Assembly (NCBI GenBank): GCA_013153455.1
Contig: JAADEK010000118.1
Location: 1-9,347, forward strand
DNA from: Aquificota bacterium
GTDB taxonomy: Bacteria; Aquificota; Aquificia; Aquificales; Aquificaceae
Length of the DNA: 9,347 bases
Reading direction: 5' to 3'
Shown here one piece after another: positions 1 through 7,990 of this stretch. The stretch's first letter is position 1, and every line of letters begins with the position of its first letter. The notes beneath the pieces are model-generated. The model did not search any database. It was not told the DNA's origin and saw only the letters and a program-made list of their open reading frames with translations. Position numbers and translations under genes: made by a program.

Positions 1-416
1 CTGAAGATTTCCGCCACTTTCTCCCTTTCGGGAGTCCCAGAAAGATTCCTGAGGTAAGGAAACAGTATGTTGTCTATAAAGTGTATGAGAGCATCTTCCG
101 GCCTTTGGAGTTTCTTAAACTCCTCTTCAACGTTTTCAACAAATTCCGCCAACGACTCCTTTGGTTTTCCGAGCCAGTCTTTATTCCTTGCCCAGTTAGA
201 CCACCTGAACTTTTTGTCTATAACGGGGATGTATTGCCTTCCTTCAAGCAGTGCGAGCTCTTCGTTTTTCTCCTCTATACTCTCATGAATCTTTAGAAAC
301 AGCATCCACGAGAGCTGTTCCATATAATCAACGGTTGCGTTGGTCCCGTCGTCTCTTCGCATTATGTCGCATACGGTTTTTATCTCACTCCTTACGATAC
401 TTTCTCTCTTGGGCAT
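1..416 (-). CDS. hsdM: Type I restriction-modification methyltransferase subunit, N-terminal part (cut by window edge)
   Basis: The reverse strand is open for 138 codons from the ATG at 416 down to the left edge, with no stop. The protein starts MPKRESIVRSEIKTVCDIMR and continues RRDDGTNATVDYMEQLSWMLFLK (residues 20-42). This matches the N-terminal helical domain of HsdM subunits, which helps recognise DNA and contact the specificity subunit. Family members are about 500 residues, so only about a quarter is present. The SAM-binding and NPPY/NPPF catalytic motifs, and any hsdS or hsdR genes, would lie beyond the left edge. The start is chosen because residue 1 falls where the family normally begins. 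There is no Shine-Dalgarno sequence in the 21 bp before it, where the divergent exchanger gene starts. This fragment holds the only GGCC of the window (100-103) and may have been acquired separately. The family call is firm; activity cannot be judged. Confidence 0.85.
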   Translation of the reverse strand, partial: MPKRESIVRSEIKTVCDIMRRDDGTNATVDYMEQLSWMLFLKIHESIEEKNEELALLEGRQYIPVIDKKFRWSNWARNKDWLGKPKESLAEFVENVEEEFKKLQRPEDALIHFIDNILFPYLRNLSGTPEREKVAEIF

Positions 417-437
417 GTCTATTAAAATTTTATAGGC
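417..437. promoter_or_regulatory. Compact divergent promoter region between hsdM and the CaCA exchanger
   Basis: Only 21 bp separate two divergent ATG codons. The core is the perfect palindrome TAAAATTTTA at 423-432. Minus-10-like hexamers can be read both ways: TAAAAT (423-428) on the plus strand and TATAAA (434-429) on the minus strand. I see no good -35 hexamer at the right distance for either. Neither gene has a GGAGG-type ribosome site. If these are the -10 elements, both mRNAs would begin within a few bases of the start codon. This is inference from position and composition only. Confidence 0.4.
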
Positions 438-1400
438 ATGCTCGCGGATTTCTTACTGCTTGCGGTCGGTCTTCTTTTCCTCGTCAAGGGGGCGGACCTG
501 CTCATAGACGGGGCAAGCGCGCTCGCGAGGAGGCTCGGCATACCCGAGTTCGTCATAGGCTTGACGCTCGTCGCTTTCGGGACTTCACTTCCCGAGCTGA
601 CCGTGAACGTCACCGCATCACTAAAGGGAGCTTCCGAGATTTCCCTCGGGAACGTCGTGGGTTCAAACATAGCAAACATACTCCTGATACTCGGGGTTGC
701 GTCCCTCATAAGACCCCTCTCCGTTCACGCGACGTTTGTAAAAAAAGAGATACCCGTAAACTTCTTCCTCACGTTGACGCTTATCGTCATGGCTAACGAC
801 GTAATCCTCAACAACGACCCTGTCTCGGTTATATCCCGCGGTGAGGGCTTAGTCCTCATAATCACCTTCATCGGTTATATGTATTTCCTCGTCGCATACC
901 TTGAGAGGAGAAACGCAAACGGAGAGGGTGAGCTGATTCACCCGCTGAAGGCTCTCGGTTTCCTCGTTGTCGGGCTCGTGGGTCTTAAGCTCGGGGCGGA
1001 TTGGACTGTTGAGGGGGCGGTCGGTCTTGCGAAGTCCCTCGGTGTGAGCGAGGCGGTGATAGGACTGTTTATGATAGCGATAGGGACGTCACTGCCCGAG
1101 CTCTTTACCTCCGCGGTTTCCGCCTACAGGGGAAACCCGGACATAGCTCTCGGGAACGTGGCGGGCTCAAATATATTCAACGTCACGCTCGTCCTCGGGA
1201 CGAGCTCGGTCATAAACGCGGTTCCCGTCCCCCAGCGGGCGAATATTGACTTTGCGGTTCTTTTTGTCGCTACCCTCCTTCTCCTCCTTTCTGTCATGGT
1301 CGGGAGGAGGAAATACGTGATAGACAGGTGGGAGGGTGCTGTTTTCCTAATCGCTTACACGCTTTACGTGGTCGTGTCTTGGTATTACGAGCTTACGTGA
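438..1400 (+). CDS. Calcium/sodium antiporter, CaCA family (YrbG-like)
   Basis: This 320-residue membrane protein would exchange sodium (or protons) for calcium across the inner membrane. It has the two inverted alpha-repeats that define the CaCA superfamily. Alpha-1 spans about residues 41-80, with GTSLPEL at 48-54 and GNVVGSNIAN at 71-80. Alpha-2 spans about 209-248, with GTSLPEL at 216-222 and GNVAGSNIFN at 239-248. The glutamates E53 and E221 in these repeats are the expected ion ligands. About ten hydrophobic segments are visible, with a polar loop near 155-170 between the halves. The length is normal for bacterial YrbG-type exchangers. The start fits the family's hydrophobic N-terminus (MLADFLLLAVGLLFLVKGAD), but no Shine-Dalgarno sequence precedes it. 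The gene ends convergently, overlapping the ferredoxin-like gene by 8 bp. Family assignment is secure; the transported ion is inferred. Confidence 0.9.
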   Translation: MLADFLLLAVGLLFLVKGADLLIDGASALARRLGIPEFVIGLTLVAFGTSLPELTVNVTASLKGASEISLGNVVGSNIANILLILGVASLIRPLSVHATFVKKEIPVNFFLTLTLIVMANDVILNNDPVSVISRGEGLVLIITFIGYMYFLVAYLERRNANGEGELIHPLKALGFLVVGLVGLKLGADWTVEGAVGLAKSLGVSEAVIGLFMIAIGTSLPELFTSAVSAYRGNPDIALGNVAGSNIFNVTLVLGTSSVINAVPVPQRANIDFAVLFVATLLLLLSVMVGRRKYVIDRWEGAVFLIAYTLYVVVSWYYELT

Positions 1401-1905
1401 AGATTTCCCTGTAGAGCTTTTCGTCTATCTTCCTGAGCTTGTGGCGCTCTTTCGGAACCTCGTCAAGGGTGACGAAATACAAACAGTTCGTAACGCACTT
1501 CTCAACGCAAGAGGGTAAAAGCCCTTCATCAACGCGCTTGTAGCAGTAATCGCACTTTTCAACCTTTTGTGTCGCCGGGTTGAACGTAATCGCGCCGTAG
1601 GGGCAGGCTATGATACACGCTTTACAACCGATGCACAGGGGGGTCTCAACGTAGACGATGCGGTCTTTTTCGCGTTTCCTCATAGCGGAAGTCGGGCACG
1701 CAAAGACGCAGGGCGCGGGCTCACAATGAAAACAGTTCATAGGGTAAAAGAGGGCGGAGGGCTCATCGCTTACGCCCTCAATCCTGAAGACGCGCATCGG
1801 TCTTATGTGAACCTGCTCAAGACCCTTTTCCTGAACGCAGGCGACCTCGCACGAAAGACAACCTATACACCTGTCAAGGTCTATGAGCATAACGGGTCTT
1901 TTCAT
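1393..1905 (-). CDS. Four-cluster [4Fe-4S] ferredoxin-like electron-transfer protein (DmsB/HycB/CooF type)
   Basis: This 170-residue protein has 16 cysteines arranged for four [4Fe-4S] clusters: C13/16/19/23, C58/61/66/70 (CxxCx4CxxxC), C91/94/97/101, and C118/121/133/137 (CxxCx11CxxxC), plus an extra C141. This is the layout of electron-transfer subunits of molybdopterin oxidoreductases, hydrogenases and CO dehydrogenase (DmsB, HycB, HydN, CooF). There is no signal peptide, so it should be cytoplasmic. The start ATG overlaps the yggT stop (ATGA, 1905-1902), so it is probably translated by coupling as the last gene of the array. Its stop overlaps the convergent exchanger gene. No catalytic partner lies on either side in the window, and its redox partner cannot be predicted. 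A possible hairpin terminator lies upstream inside yggT. The cluster-binding fold is certain; the function is unknown. Confidence 0.85.
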   Translation of the reverse strand: MKRPVMLIDLDRCIGCLSCEVACVQEKGLEQVHIRPMRVFRIEGVSDEPSALFYPMNCFHCEPAPCVFACPTSAMRKREKDRIVYVETPLCIGCKACIIACPYGAITFNPATQKVEKCDYCYKRVDEGLLPSCVEKCVTNCLYFVTLDEVPKERHKLRKIDEKLYREIFT

Positions 1906-2138
1906 CGGAGAGCCCTTTGGAGTATCGTCAAGATAAGGATTAAGATGAGGGGAGAAAAATCAAGCCCGTTAACGGGCTTTACGACCTTCCTTATGGGTCT
2001 CAAGAAAGGCTCAACCACCCAGTCTATATACCAGTAGATTCTGCTACGCCTCAGGGAAGGAAACCAAGACGCGAGTGCGTGGACAAAGACGAGGATTGTG
2101 AGGAGCTGAAGGGCGAGCTTGAAGAGTTTTATGAGCAT
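1902..2138 (-). CDS. yggT: YggT family small integral membrane protein
   Basis: This is a protein of 78 residues with two hydrophobic segments, one near the N-terminus (about residues 4-22) and one at the C-terminus (about 64-77). Between them lies the YggT-family signature: ASWFP near residues 23-27, a VEPFLRPIRK stretch, then NGLDFSP. Family members are inner-membrane proteins of poorly known role, linked in bacteria and plastids to osmotic tolerance or membrane-complex assembly. The ATG at 2138 shares its A with the rplQ stop (TGATG). A GTG at 2141, one codon upstream, would give 79 residues and a GTGA overlap; I cannot separate the two. No strong Shine-Dalgarno is seen, so coupling to rplQ translation is likely. 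The gene also overlaps the next one by 4 bp. The family call is good; the function is not known from sequence. Confidence 0.85.
   Translation of the reverse strand: MLIKLFKLALQLLTILVFVHALASWFPSLRRSRIYWYIDWVVEPFLRPIRKVVKPVNGLDFSPLILILILTILQRALR
1954..1979 (-). terminator. Possible intragenic intrinsic terminator or attenuator inside yggT
   Basis: On the minus strand, AAGCCCGTTAACGGGCTT (1979-1962) is a perfect 18-bp inverted repeat. As RNA it forms a 7-bp stem with a UUAA loop. It is followed at once by GATTTTTC (1961-1954), which resembles a short U-tract. It lies within the codons for KPVNGLDFS of yggT, so part of the sequence is fixed by protein conservation. If active it would stop read-through from the ribosomal genes before the ferredoxin-like gene. 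Translating ribosomes would normally suppress it. Confidence 0.3.
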
Positions 2139-2494
2139 CACTCAACCCACTCAACGATAGCCATCTGTGCACCGTCGCCCTTCCTCCTCAGGGGTAGCTT
2201 GATTATACGTATGTATCCGCCCTTTCTGTCCTCAAACCTCGGGGCTATCTCCTCAAAGAGCTTACTTATCGCGGGTTTGTCGGGGAGTCTGCTGAGCGCG
2301 AGCCTGCGTGCGTGAAGCGTCCCCTCTTTGCCGAGCTCAACGAGGGGTTCAATGAACGAGCGGAGGGCTTTTGCCCTCTCAACGGTCGTCTCTATCCTCT
2401 CGTCAAGTATGAGCGCCCTTGCGAGCGCCCTGTAGAGCGCGAGCCTTTGCTCTTTCGTTCTGTCAAAGTGCTTCTTCTTTACCCTGTGCCTCAT
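2138..2494 (-). CDS. rplQ: 50S ribosomal protein L17
   Basis: L17 is a component of the large ribosomal subunit. The 118-residue product begins [20 protein letters not shown], the hallmark N-terminus of bacterial L17, and continues with an RALARALIL stretch and the family's central [20 protein letters not shown] region. It ends in a short [20 protein letters not shown] strand rather than the longer tails of some species, and its length is normal. The start ATG at 2494 lies one base after the rpoA stop (TGAGATG). A GGGG-rich ribosome site lies inside the end of rpoA. This matches the rpoA-rplQ order found in most bacteria. The gene runs directly into yggT by stop/start overlap. Confidence 0.97.
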   Translation of the reverse strand: MRHRVKKKHFDRTKEQRLALYRALARALILDERIETTVERAKALRSFIEPLVELGKEGTLHARRLALSRLPDKPAISKLFEEIAPRFEDRKGGYIRIIKLPLRRKGDGAQMAIVEWVE

Positions 2495-2495
2495 C

Positions 2496-3452
2496 TCACT
2501 TACCCCTCATCTCAATGTTCATACCGAGGTGAAGCCCGAGCTTATCAAGAGCTTCCTTTATCTCCGTAAGAGCCTTTCTACCTATGTTTTTGGTGTTCTT
2601 CAACTCCTCCTCGGTCATCTTAACGAGGTCACCTATCGTGGTTATACCTATTCTCTTTAGGGAGTTGAGAGCCCTCTGGGATATATCAAGCTCCTCTATT
2701 GATAGGGAAAGCTTTTCGGTGAGCTCGTCCATGCCCGCCTTTTGCTCAACGACGGGTTTTTCGGACGAGACGTTCTGGAGGAGTTCGTAGTGTTTCGTGA
2801 GTATCTGGAGAGCTTCCTTTAGCGCTTCCTCGGGTGTCTTCACGCCGTTGGTGAGTATGTCCATCGTGAGCCTTTCGTAGTTTGATTTCTTTCCGACCCT
2901 GACGTTTTCTATGTTGAAGCCCACCTTTTTTACGGGAGAGAAGTCCGCGTCAACGAGTATCCACCCGACCTCACCTATCGTCTCCATCTCCTCCGTAGGG
3001 ACGTATCCCCTTCCCCTCTCAAGCCTAATCTCTATGTTGAGCTCCTTTTCGGGGTCCGTTATCGTCGCTATGTATTGGTCGGGGTTTAGTATCTCAACGG
3101 TGGGGGGAGCCTTTATGTCCGACGCCCTTACCTCACCCTCTCCCTTCTTTTGGAGGTATAGTATCTCAACGTCGTTGTCCCCTTTTAGTATAAACTTCAC
3201 CTTCTTGAGGTTGGCTATAAGCTCAAGGGCGTCTTCTTGGACGCCTTCTATGGCGGAAAACTCGTGAGGTATTCCGTATATCTTCACCGCGGTTATCGCG
3301 GTTCCCGAAATAGAAGAGAGGAGAACCCTTCTGAGGGAATTACCGACGGTAGTCCCGAAACCCCTCTCAAGGGGCTCAACCACAAACCTGCCGTAGGTAT
3401 CTCCCTTCTCTTCCCAAAATATCTTGTCGGGATAAATAAACTCGTTAAGCAT
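2496..3452 (-). CDS. rpoA: DNA-directed RNA polymerase alpha subunit
   Basis: This 318-residue protein is the RNA polymerase alpha subunit, whose dimer nucleates enzyme assembly. The N-terminal dimerisation domain covers roughly residues 1-230, with [20 protein letters not shown] at 28-47 and LERGRGY at 144-150. A flexible linker around 230-248 leads to the C-terminal domain (about 250-312). That domain has the expected [22 protein letters not shown] start and the [14 protein letters not shown] helix-hairpin-helix segment, which contacts promoter UP elements and activators. Length and domains are complete. The start at 3452 has a clear GGAGG ribosome site 6 bases upstream. It follows rpsD by 12 bp and precedes rplQ by one base, the standard bacterial alpha-operon arrangement. 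Confidence 0.98.
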   Translation of the reverse strand: MLNEFIYPDKIFWEEKGDTYGRFVVEPLERGFGTTVGNSLRRVLLSSISGTAITAVKIYGIPHEFSAIEGVQEDALELIANLKKVKFILKGDNDVEILYLQKKGEGEVRASDIKAPPTVEILNPDQYIATITDPEKELNIEIRLERGRGYVPTEEMETIGEVGWILVDADFSPVKKVGFNIENVRVGKKSNYERLTMDILTNGVKTPEEALKEALQILTKHYELLQNVSSEKPVVEQKAGMDELTEKLSLSIEELDISQRALNSLKRIGITTIGDLVKMTEEELKNTKNIGRKALTEIKEALDKLGLHLGMNIEMRGK

Positions 3453-3464
3453 AAAGTCCCTCCG

Positions 3465-4100
3465 TTATACCTTGGAGTAGAACTCAATGATATACTGCAA
3501 GTTCACCGGTATCTCAAGATACTCCTGAACGTTTTCCGGGAGCCTTATGACCTTTCCGCGGAAGTTGTCCTTATCAAGCTCAAGCCAGCTGGGTATTGAA
3601 CGGGGGTCCACGTTTTCCAGGTTCTCCTTTATGAAGGGTATACTCCTTGACTTTTCCTTTATCTCTATAACGTCCCCGGGCTCAACGAGGTAAGAGGGTA
3701 TGTTTACCTTCTTCCCGTTTACGAGGACGTGCCCGTGGGCTACGAGCTGTCTTGCTTGTCTTCTCGTTGACGCAAACCCGAGTCTGTAGACGACGTTATC
3801 AAGCCTCCTCTCAAGGTATTGAAGGAGCATCTCACCGGTGTTCTCCTTTGACTTTGACGCCATCTCAAAGTATCTCTTGAACTGGCTCTCACGAAGCCCG
3901 CCGTAGAGGAACTTAAGCTTTTGCTTTTCCATGAGTCTCAGTCCGTATTCGGTGAGCTTCTTCCTCCTCCCGTATTTCCTGCCGTGCTGACCGGGAGGGT
4001 AGTTGCGCTTTGCGAGTATCTTCGGCGCGGACTTTTTGCCCGAAACCACGACACCGAAACGTCTGTCAAGTTTTACCCACGGACCTATATACCTCCCCAT
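3465..4100 (-). CDS. rpsD: 30S ribosomal protein S4
   Basis: S4 binds the 5' domain of 16S rRNA and starts small-subunit assembly; in Escherichia coli it also represses its own operon. The 211-residue protein begins MGRYIGPWVKLDRRFG and has the RKYGRRKKLTEYGLRLMEKQKLKFLYGG segment. The S4 RNA-binding domain follows at about 98-160 (RRLDNVVYRLGFASTRRQARQLV, then HVLVNGKKVNIPSYLV). There are no cysteines at the N-terminus, so this is the zinc-free form of S4. The start ATG directly abuts the rpsK stop (TAAATG). A GGAGGAG ribosome site lies within the end of rpsK. The C-terminal EFYSKV matches the usual end of bacterial S4. The gene is complete and of normal length. Confidence 0.98.
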   Translation of the reverse strand: MGRYIGPWVKLDRRFGVVVSGKKSAPKILAKRNYPPGQHGRKYGRRKKLTEYGLRLMEKQKLKFLYGGLRESQFKRYFEMASKSKENTGEMLLQYLERRLDNVVYRLGFASTRRQARQLVAHGHVLVNGKKVNIPSYLVEPGDVIEIKEKSRSIPFIKENLENVDPRSIPSWLELDKDNFRGKVIRLPENVQEYLEIPVNLQYIIEFYSKV

Positions 4101-4475
4101 TTACACTCTCCTCCTCGCAGGTGGTCTGCAACCGTTGTGAGGTATCGGTGTGACGTCCCTTATGGCGGTCACCTTGACACCGGAAGCAAAGACCGCCCTC
4201 ACCGCGGACTCACGACCCGCACCGGGTCCCTTCACCCATATCTCAACTTCTTGAAGACCGTGCTCCTTTGCCATCTTCATAGCCTTCTGAGCTGCGAGCT
4301 GTGCAGCGTAGGGTGTTGATTTCCTCGTTCCTTTAAAGCCCACGGTTCCACCGCTCGCCCACGCTATCGTGTTGCCCTGAAGGTCTGTGACGTTCACTAT
4401 CGTGTTGTTGAAGGTCGTGTATATGTGAACGATACCTTTTGTGACTTGTCTCTTTTGCTTTTTCTTCCTCGCCAT
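4101..4475 (-). CDS. rpsK: 30S ribosomal protein S11
   Basis: S11 sits on the platform of the small subunit, near the mRNA exit and the Shine-Dalgarno helix. The 124-residue product has the basic start [20 protein letters not shown]. The conserved core follows: [11 protein letters not shown] at 21-31, [14 protein letters not shown] at 47-59 and [14 protein letters not shown] at 81-94. The invariant C-terminal segment is [18 protein letters not shown] (107-124). The start at 4475 is supported by a strong GGAGGTGA ribosome site in the 12-bp gap after rpsM. It touches rpsD at its end. Order and length are those of a typical alpha operon; nothing unusual was seen. Confidence 0.98.
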   Translation of the reverse strand: MARKKKQKRQVTKGIVHIYTTFNNTIVNVTDLQGNTIAWASGGTVGFKGTRKSTPYAAQLAAQKAMKMAKEHGLQEVEIWVKGPGAGRESAVRAVFASGVKVTAIRDVTPIPHNGCRPPARRRV

Positions 4476-4487
4476 GGCTCACCTCCG

Positions 4488-4871
4488 TTACTTGGCTTTA
4501 GCCTTTCTCGTCGTTCCCCCGACGGTTCTCCTCTTTCCTTTACGCGTGCGGGCGTTTGTTCTCGTTTGCTGACCGCGAACCGGGAGCCCGCGGGCGTGCC
4601 TTATCCCGCGGTAACAGCCCATGTCTTTGAGCTTCTTGATGTTGAGCTGAACCTCCCTCCTCAGGTCACCCTCAACCTTGTAGTGCTCGTCTATGAATTT
4701 CCTGAGGAGGTTGAGCTCGTCCGGCGTAAGCTCACCCACGCGCTTGGTGCACGGGATTCCCGTCTTTTCGCATATCTCCCTCGCCCTTGACCAACCGATT
4801 CCGTAGATGTAGGTGAGGGCTACCTCAAGTTTCTTGTTGTTGGGAAGGTCTACTCCCGCTATCCTCGCCAT
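4488..4871 (-). CDS. rpsM: 30S ribosomal protein S13
   Basis: S13 lies in the head of the small subunit and contacts P-site tRNA and the large subunit. The 127-residue protein starts [20 protein letters not shown], with [13 protein letters not shown] (helix-two-turn-helix) at 21-33. The conserved [28 protein letters not shown] region is at 85-112. The tail is very basic ([16 protein letters not shown]), as needed to reach tRNA. The start at 4871 has a clear GGAGGTAAG ribosome site in the 13-bp gap after rpmJ. Length is within the normal range. It is probably co-transcribed from the promoter upstream of rpmJ. Confidence 0.98.
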   Translation of the reverse strand: MARIAGVDLPNNKKLEVALTYIYGIGWSRAREICEKTGIPCTKRVGELTPDELNLLRKFIDEHYKVEGDLRREVQLNIKKLKDMGCYRGIRHARGLPVRGQQTRTNARTRKGKRRTVGGTTRKAKAK

Positions 4872-4884
4872 AACTTACCTCCGC

Positions 4885-4998
4885 TCAGCCTTGCCTTTGC
4901 TTATGGCTTGGTATCTCGCATATAATCATCACCCTGCCCTTTCGCCTGATAATCTTACACTTTGCACACCTCTTTCTTACGGACGAGCGAACCTTCAT
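4885..4998 (-). CDS. rpmJ: 50S ribosomal protein L36, zinc-binding form
   Basis: This 37-codon gene encodes [20 protein letters not shown] followed by [17 protein letters not shown], a textbook bacterial L36. The zinc ligands C11, C14, C27 and H32 (CxxC...Cx4H) are all present, so it is the zinc-containing version rather than the zinc-free paralogue. L36 binds 23S rRNA in the large subunit. The ATG at 4998 has a GGAGG ribosome site nine bases upstream. It sits between infA and rpsM, the usual place. It is the first gene after the strong promoter-like sequence in the infA-rpmJ gap. Confidence 0.97.
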   Translation of the reverse strand: MKVRSSVRKRCAKCKIIRRKGRVMIICEIPSHKQRQG

Positions 4999-5028
4999 AC
5001 GTAAAGACCTCCGTAAAAGGAATATTTT

Positions 5029-5057
5029 AGTATACCTCTCGTCTTTAGCAAGTTCAA
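5029..5057 (-). promoter_or_regulatory. Near-consensus sigma70-type promoter upstream of rpmJ
   Basis: In the 60-bp infA-rpmJ gap, the minus strand reads TTGAAC (5057-5052), a 17-bp spacer, then TATACT (5034-5029). Each hexamer matches four or five of six consensus bases and the spacing is optimal. Transcription should start near 5022. That leaves a 5' leader of about 24 nt carrying the GGAGG site of rpmJ. The promoter would let rpmJ-rpsM-rpsK-rpsD-rpoA-rplQ be expressed independently of secY-adk-map-infA. Such a short leader leaves no room for an S4-binding pseudoknot like that of the E. coli alpha operon. Confidence 0.7.
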
Positions 5058-5058
5058 G

Positions 5059-5298
5059 TCAGAGCCTGTAGACGATGCGCCCCCGCGTAAGGTCGTAGGG
5101 TGAGAGCTCAACCCTCACCCTGTCCCCGGGCAGTATCCTTATGAAGTTCACCCTAAGCTTGCCAGCTATGTGAGCGAGCACCTCCTGACCGGTGTCAAGC
5201 TTTACCCTGAACATGCCGTTCGGGAGCGCCTCAACGACCTCTCCCTCAAGAACGATACCTCTCTCCTTTTCGTGCTCTTGCCTTTTCTTCTTTCCCAT
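5059..5298 (-). CDS. infA: Translation initiation factor IF-1
   Basis: IF-1 is an OB-fold protein that binds the A site of the small subunit during initiation. The 79-residue product carries the family signatures [39 protein letters not shown] and [16 protein letters not shown]. The family norm is about 72 residues; here the N-terminus has a few extra charged residues ([14 protein letters not shown]). The ATG at 5298 lies two bases after the map stop, with a GGAG site overlapping the end of map, which supports this longer start. The position after secY-adk-map is standard. A promoter-like sequence starts just after its stop. Confidence 0.97.
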   Translation of the reverse strand: MGKKKRQEHEKERGIVLEGEVVEALPNGMFRVKLDTGQEVLAHIAGKLRVNFIRILPGDRVRVELSPYDLTRGRIVYRL

Positions 5299-5300
5299 CT

Positions 5301-6690
<1,390 letters not shown>

Positions 6691-7980
6691 TTACCTCCTT
6701 ACGAAACTCCTGTATTTCTTCTGAAGGAGATACGTCTCTATCTGTCTGAAGGTATCAAGTGCCACACCGACAACTATGAGAGCGGTCGTTCCCCCGAAGT
6801 AAAAGGGTATGTTGAGCCAAACGCTCACGAGTATCGGTATGAGGGCGATTACGGAGAGAAAGAGGGCACCGAAGAAGACGAGCCTGTTTATTATCCTCTC
6901 AAGGTATTTCACCGTATCCTGACCGGGTCTTACGCCCGGTATGAACGCGCCCGCCTTGTGGAGGTTCTCCGCGAGCTCAACGGGGTTTATGAGAACCGCG
7001 GTGTAGAAGTATGTGAAGAAGACGATGAGCATAACGTAAAGGAAGTTGTAAAAGGGTGAGCCCGGTGTGAGCATCTGCGCAAATACCCTAACGAAGGGGT
7101 GGTCTATGAAATTTAGAATCGTTGAGGGGATGAGGAGGAGGGCTTGGGCGAATATGATGGGGATAACGCCCGCGGGGTTTAGCTTAATCGGGAGGTAGGT
7201 TCTCCTTCCCGCGTAAAGCTGTCTCCCCACCTGCCTACCCGGATACTGGATAGGTATCCTCCTTTCCGCTTCGTGTATGTAGACTATCGCGACGATGATG
7301 CCTATAATGAGGGCGACGACGAAAAGAACCGTGAGGGGACCCACGTCTCCCGTCCTTACCTTTTCTATAAACTGTATGAGAGCGTTGGGGAAGCCCGCGA
7401 CGATACCTGCGAATATGATGAGGGAAGCTCCGTTACCTATACCTTTCTCCGTTATGCGGTCCGCTATCCAGACCAAGAACATCGTCCCCGCGACGAGCGT
7501 GAGGACAGCTATCAGTATAAAGCCTATACCGGGGTTCTCAACGACGGGTATGCCCTTCGGTGATACCTGACCCCTTATCCAGAAGGCTATACCGAGCGAC
7601 TGAATTAACGCAACGAAAAGCGTAAGATACTTCGTATACTCGTTTATCTTGTATCTGCCGTAATCCCCCTCTTCCTTCGCGAGTCTCTGGAGGTGAGGTA
7701 TGGCGACCGTGAGGAGTTGCATCATTATTGACGCGGATATGTAGGGCATAACACCGAGGGCGAAAACCGTGAGCCTTCCGAGATTACCGCCCGAGAAGAT
7801 GTCGTAAAGGGCAAAGATTGAACCCTGCATCGTCCTCAGGAAGTCCTCAAGGGCTTCGGGGTTTACACCGGGTATGGGGATGTGGCTCCCGAGGCGGTAG
7901 ATGGCGAACATCAGGAGCGTAAATAGGAATTTCTGTCTTAGCTCTTTTAGTTCAAAGATGGCTTTTAGGTATTCCGACAT
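6691..7980 (-). CDS. secY: Protein translocase channel subunit SecY
   Basis: SecY is the ten-helix inner-membrane pore through which proteins are secreted or inserted. The 429-residue sequence shows ten hydrophobic segments, starting with TM1 at about 17-38. Family signatures include HIPIPGVN (33-40), LGVMPYISASIMMQLL (75-90), ITEKGIGNGASLIIFAGI (176-193), the LPIKLNPAGVIPIIFAQALL loop and helix (263-282) and NPVELAENLHKAGAFIPGVRPG (332-353), the cytoplasmic loop that meets the ribosome and SecA. Length is normal. The ATG at 7980 has no Shine-Dalgarno upstream, only AT-rich promoter-like DNA. It is the first gene of the array; the usual upstream neighbour rplO is absent. Divergent ffh encodes the targeting factor that feeds this channel. 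Confidence 0.98.
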   Translation of the reverse strand: MSEYLKAIFELKELRQKFLFTLLMFAIYRLGSHIPIPGVNPEALEDFLRTMQGSIFALYDIFSGGNLGRLTVFALGVMPYISASIMMQLLTVAIPHLQRLAKEEGDYGRYKINEYTKYLTLFVALIQSLGIAFWIRGQVSPKGIPVVENPGIGFILIAVLTLVAGTMFLVWIADRITEKGIGNGASLIIFAGIVAGFPNALIQFIEKVRTGDVGPLTVLFVVALIIGIIVAIVYIHEAERRIPIQYPGRQVGRQLYAGRRTYLPIKLNPAGVIPIIFAQALLLIPSTILNFIDHPFVRVFAQMLTPGSPFYNFLYVMLIVFFTYFYTAVLINPVELAENLHKAGAFIPGVRPGQDTVKYLERIINRLVFFGALFLSVIALIPILVSVWLNIPFYFGGTTALIVVGVALDTFRQIETYLLQKKYRSFVRR

Positions 7981-7990
7981 GTAAATGAAT

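Noticed and set aside
251..796. A 181-codon plus-strand open frame crossing the hsdM/exchanger boundary
   Set aside because: It overlaps two well-supported genes in the wrong frame or strand, and its product is Arg/His-rich low-quality sequence with no family resemblance.
1567..2037. A 156-codon plus-strand open frame opposite the ferredoxin-like gene and yggT
   Set aside because: It is antisense to two recognised proteins and has no recognisable domain; no promoter or ribosome site supports it.
2140..2156. Short tandem repeat of ACTCAAC near the end of rplQ
   Set aside because: It is only about two 9-bp units, explained by the repeated Val-Glu codons of VEWVE; no sign of a functional repeat array.
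6921..6939. Inverted repeat ACCGGG...CCCGGT in secY
   Set aside because: It encodes the conserved GVRPG loop, has a 7-base loop and no U-tract, so it is better explained by protein conservation and GC-rich codons.
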